DNA of 64,000 bases, taken from positions 124,001 through 188,000 of the forward strand of contig NZ_JAJADR010000001.1 of the NCBI RefSeq assembly GCF_020447265.1, in the 5' to 3' direction. The notes beneath the pieces are model-generated. The model saw nothing but the letters and a program-made list of their open reading frames with translations, did no database searches and was not told the origin of the DNA. Positions 61,035-64,000 of the stretch are shown piece by piece; the first letter of the stretch is position 1, and each line of letters begins with the position of its first letter. Source of the stretch: Hymenobacter lucidus (GTDB taxonomy: Bacteria > Bacteroidota > Bacteroidia > Cytophagales > Hymenobacteraceae). The position numbers were made by a program, and so were the translations under genes.

Positions 61035-62909
61035 ATGAAAAAGCTCGACTCTCAGCGCCGGCGCTACCCGCTGCGGCCTACTTTGTACTACTGCTTCCTG
61101 TGGCTGATTCTGTTGCTGCCAATACCTGGTAAAACCCAAAGCCTGACGATGCTGCGGGCCGAAGGCGGCAAAACGGTGGATGCCAACGGCAAGGAAATCG
61201 TGCTGCGCGGCTTCAACGTGGGCGGCTGGCTGCTACAGGAAAGCTACATTCTCAAAACCGACACCCTTGACTCCCAGGCTCGCATCCGGGCCGGGCTGCT
61301 GCGCACGATGCCTGAAAAGGAGCTGGAGGATTTCTACGCCCAGTACCGGGCCAAATTCGTCACCAAAGCCGATATCGACTTCGTGGCGGCCCAGGGCTTT
61401 AACTGCGTGCGGCTGCCTTTTCACTACGACCTGTTTCTGACCCGGGAACAGCGCCGGGCACGCAACCTAGCCAGCCGCAGCCCCCGCAACGTGGCTGCTT
61501 ACGTGCAGACCCTCAGCCAGTGGTACGACCAGAATCAGCTCTTTACCGACGCCAAAAACCTCGACGGATTCCGCCTCATCGACGACGTGTTGAGTTGGTG
61601 CGCGGCCAATAAGATGTACGTCATCCTCGATTTGCACGCGGCCCCCGGCGGCCAGGGCTTCGACCGCAACATCAACGACAATTTTGTGCCCCTGGACCTG
61701 TGGAAGCGCAAAGATGCCAAGGGCCGCCTCATCTACCAGGATATCACGGTACGGCTGTGGGAAAAGTTGGCCGCCCGCTACCAAAAAGACCCGCGCGTGG
61801 CCATGTACGATTTCATCAACGAGCCGCATAAAGTCAATGCTGATAATGGCTTATCCAACGACAACGCCGAGATCAACGTCCTCTACAGTCGCCTCATCAA
61901 CGCCGTGCGCGGACAGGGCGATAAGCACTTGCTGCTGCTGGAAGGCAACGGCTACGGCAACGAGTACACCAACCTGACGCCCGACAAGCTCCAGATACAA
62001 GACCGGAGCAACCTCGTCTACAACGCCCACCGCTACTGGTGCCCCAACGACCCCGCCGCTGCTGACTCGAACCCCAACCAGATCAACCTGCTGGCTAACC
62101 TGGCCGCTTTCCGCACCAAGTGGCAGGTGCCGGTGTGGGTGGGCGAAACCGGGGAAAACTCCAACGAGTGGTTTGCCGGAGCCGTGCAGGGGCTTAACAA
62201 CCAAGGCATTGGCTGGTGTCACTGGAATCTGAAGCGGGTGGAAGGGGTAACCAGCCTGCTGCGCGTGCGTCACTACGGCAGCATCCTTACGCCCGAGGGC
62301 CGGGCCGCACTGCTGCGTAATGTCGAGTTCAAGCAGTGCATACCCAACCGCGACGTAATTGCCGCCCTCACCGGTCCGGCCACAGCCCGCACGCCCTTCG
62401 CACCACTTAGCATTCCCGGCACCATCCACGCCACCGACTACGACATGGGTCGCAACGGCATTGCCTACCACGACTCCTACGCCGAGCGAATCGACTACCG
62501 CAAAGAGGCTCCGACCAATAATGGCAGCGTCTACCGCAACGATGGTATTGACATTCAGATGAATACTGATAAGCCCTCTAATGGCTTCGCGGTGGGTGAC
62601 ATGGCCGCCGGCGAGTGGATTAATTACACCGTGACGGTGGCCAAAGCGGGAGCCTACACCTTGCAGGCCCGCGTAAAAAACGACTCGGCCACCCCGGCCC
62701 GTCTTCTGGTAAAGCTAGACGATGCGCCCATTGGCAGCCTTACCGTGAACCAGACCCAGGCCGCCGCGCCCTGGGTTACGGTGGCGGTTCCGATGGCTAC
62801 TCTGCCGGCTGGCCGGCATACGCTTACTCTCTACGTCGAGCAGCCGGGTGCTAGTCTGAGCTGGCTGCAATTCAATTCTACCACCCCAACGACTCAGGGC
62901 GGGCAATAA
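61035..62909 (+). CDS. secreted GH5 glucanase with C-terminal CBM6-like module
   Basis: A 624-residue exported protein (signal about 1-33; PIPGKTQS at the cleavage region). Residues about 40-450 form a GH5 barrel of the exo-beta-1,3-glucanase type: DANGKEIVLRGFNVGGWLLQ, then FNCVRLPFHYDL. The acid/base Glu263 is in MYDFINEPH, and the nucleophile Glu371 in WVGETGENSNEW. Residues about 455-620 resemble CBM6 (RNDGIDIQMN, MAAGEWINYTVTVAKAGAYT, GRHTLTLYVEQPGA). The end carries no T9SS sorting signal. With the GH16 enzyme before it, it forms a glucan-degrading pair. Confidence 0.9.
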   Translation: MKKLDSQRRRYPLRPTLYYCFLWLILLLPIPGKTQSLTMLRAEGGKTVDANGKEIVLRGFNVGGWLLQESYILKTDTLDSQARIRAGLLRTMPEKELEDFYAQYRAKFVTKADIDFVAAQGFNCVRLPFHYDLFLTREQRRARNLASRSPRNVAAYVQTLSQWYDQNQLFTDAKNLDGFRLIDDVLSWCAANKMYVILDLHAAPGGQGFDRNINDNFVPLDLWKRKDAKGRLIYQDITVRLWEKLAARYQKDPRVAMYDFINEPHKVNADNGLSNDNAEINVLYSRLINAVRGQGDKHLLLLEGNGYGNEYTNLTPDKLQIQDRSNLVYNAHRYWCPNDPAAADSNPNQINLLANLAAFRTKWQVPVWVGETGENSNEWFAGAVQGLNNQGIGWCHWNLKRVEGVTSLLRVRHYGSILTPEGRAALLRNVEFKQCIPNRDVIAALTGPATARTPFAPLSIPGTIHATDYDMGRNGIAYHDSYAERIDYRKEAPTNNGSVYRNDGIDIQMNTDKPSNGFAVGDMAAGEWINYTVTVAKAGAYTLQARVKNDSATPARLLVKLDDAPIGSLTVNQTQAAAPWVTVAVPMATLPAGRHTLTLYVEQPGASLSWLQFNSTTPTTQGGQ

Positions 62910-63043
62910 AAACCGCTCGCAATGCCCGGAAGCGGAATACTGTCGGCAATTTTTGTGGCTTCTGTAGCGAGGAGCCGTCAGCCGCCTTCCGCTTTGGGGC
63001 GCTGTTGGCAGCCCTGCGTTCGTTTCCTTAAATTGGGAGCTAC

Positions 63044-64000
63044 ATGACGCCCTCCACCCGCAAATTCCCCCGTTTTCAGGCTGCTGGCTTTCTCCGCTGG
63101 CGTATATTAGGCTGCCTGTGCCTGTTTTTTCTGGCTTTCCAACCACCTGGCCGGGCCGCCCCGCACGAAGACACGCTCCGGATTCACGGCGGCATCAACG
63201 AACTCTACGTCGACCCCTCACGCTACGCCGTGCTCGAAGACCCCTCGGGCCAGCTCACGCTGCAGGATGTGCTGGGGGCGCGGTGGAGCAGCCGCTTCCA
63301 GTCCGGCGACGTAACCTCGGGCGGCAAGCAGGCCGGCAACATCGAAAACACCGAATCGGCCTACTGGCTGCGCATTAACGTGCGCACCGACGACTCCGAC
63401 GAGCATCACTGGTACCTGGAGATGTTCGATTCGCACATCAATGACCTCACTTTTTATGGGGCCAATGCCGCCGGGCAGTATAGTGCAGTGCGCACCGGCG
63501 CCGATTTCCCCTTCGCTACCCGGCCCTACGCCTACAAAAACTTCCTGTTCAGCCTGCACCTGCAGCCGGGCGAAACGCACACGTACTATCTGCGGCTTAA
63601 ATCCAGCTCCAAAACTAGCTTTTTGGGCCGCCTGCGCAATGAGGCCATGCTTTCCTCGCACTTTCAGAGTGAGTACGGCATGTTGGGCGGCTTCTACGGT
63701 GTGCTGCTGATTATGGTGGTGTACAACCTGCTCATCTTCTTCTTTATCGGCGAGCAAACCTACCTGCGCTACGTGGCTTACGTACTCAGCTGCAGCTTGT
63801 TATTCTTGTCGGAAGATGGCCTGGGCTTCGAATATATCTGGCCGAAGCTTCCCTGGCTCAACCAGATTGTCAATGCCGGCGCGCCCATTCTGCTGCTGCT
63901 TACCTTCGGCTATTACGCCCGCCACTTCCTCGATGCGCCCCAGCGCCTGCCCCGCTTCGACCCGCTGGTGCGGCTGGTGGTGCTATTTAGCGCCGGGCTG
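63044..64000 (+). CDS. 7TM-DISM sensor protein, N-terminal part (cut by window end)
   Basis: The window ends inside this gene; 319 codons are visible from the ATG at 63044, with no stop. After a membrane-type signal (about residues 15-38) comes a periplasmic 7TMR-DISMED2 domain: AYWLRINVRTDDSDEHHWYL, NLFSLHLQPGE-like ending FLFSLHLQPGETHTYYLRLK. Helices of the 7TMR-DISM_7TM domain start near residue 215 (FYGVLLIMVVYNLLIFFFI, TYLRYVAYVLSCSLLFL). The missing C-terminus is probably a histidine kinase or diguanylate cyclase. It follows the glucanase genes in the same direction and may sense sugars or cell-wall products. Confidence 0.85.
   Translation, partial: MTPSTRKFPRFQAAGFLRWRILGCLCLFFLAFQPPGRAAPHEDTLRIHGGINELYVDPSRYAVLEDPSGQLTLQDVLGARWSSRFQSGDVTSGGKQAGNIENTESAYWLRINVRTDDSDEHHWYLEMFDSHINDLTFYGANAAGQYSAVRTGADFPFATRPYAYKNFLFSLHLQPGETHTYYLRLKSSSKTSFLGRLRNEAMLSSHFQSEYGMLGGFYGVLLIMVVYNLLIFFFIGEQTYLRYVAYVLSCSLLFLSEDGLGFEYIWPKLPWLNQIVNAGAPILLLLTFGYYARHFLDAPQRLPRFDPLVRLVVLFSAGL

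Overview
The window reads as chromosomal DNA of a high-GC member of the Bacteroidota, most likely the Hymenobacter/Cytophagales group (inferred, not tested by search). The grounds are: three secreted proteins ending in type IX secretion (T9SS) sorting domains; GLPGLI and outer-membrane beta-barrel family genes; GH16 and GH5 glucanases; Bacteroidota-type promoters (TAnnTTTG near -7) with few Shine-Dalgarno sites; and a bacteriophytochrome operon. No phage, IS element or CRISPR array was found.

Layout. 1-14 kb: mixed accessory genes. These are an MFS exporter tail, two GNAT acetyltransferases, a pectinesterase, several lipoproteins and hydrolases, an AraC regulator with an SDR gene, and a T9SS protein of ISGF repeats. 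A ferritin gene interrupted by an in-frame TAG lies here next to a small membrane-protein gene that also appears to carry an in-frame stop. 14-18 kb: a PKD lipoprotein, an uncharacterised gene, a cluster of nested palindromes, and a conspicuously AT-rich KAP-type P-loop NTPase gene that looks acquired. 18-23 kb: core genes nrdA, nrdB, rplU and rpmA, with DnaA-box-like sites upstream of both nrd genes. 23-30 kb: a cyclase/hydrolase/unknown gene cluster, hemW, a BamA/TamA-like outer-membrane protein, a lipoprotein esterase and an initiator tRNA.

30-39 kb: a DUF983 gene, cytochrome bd oxidase (cydAB), then an AraC regulator, heme oxygenase, bacteriophytochrome kinase, a single-domain response regulator and a receiver-kinase hybrid. 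Heme oxygenase makes the biliverdin chromophore, the phytochrome senses red/far-red light, and the two receiver proteins are likely partners. 39-42 kb: a glycine betaine/choline-type ABC transporter whose permease is fused to a binding domain with its halves in swapped order. 42-51 kb: a TPR sensor kinase lacking the usual phospho-accepting His, and an outer-membrane beta-barrel/GLPGLI pair divergent from a classical sensor kinase/response regulator pair that probably controls it. 51-64 kb: secreted enzymes, namely a lipase-like T9SS protein, an esterase, a multi-domain GH16 glucanase and a GH5 glucanase with a CBM6-like tail, then the start of a 7TM-DISM sensor.

A dispersed intergenic repeat occurs three times. 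Each copy sits between convergent genes and holds an AAAGCCCTTT/AAAGGGCTTT hairpin, so it probably serves as a two-way terminator. A decayed 21-bp (seven-codon) repeat array lies at about 38.9-39.1 kb.
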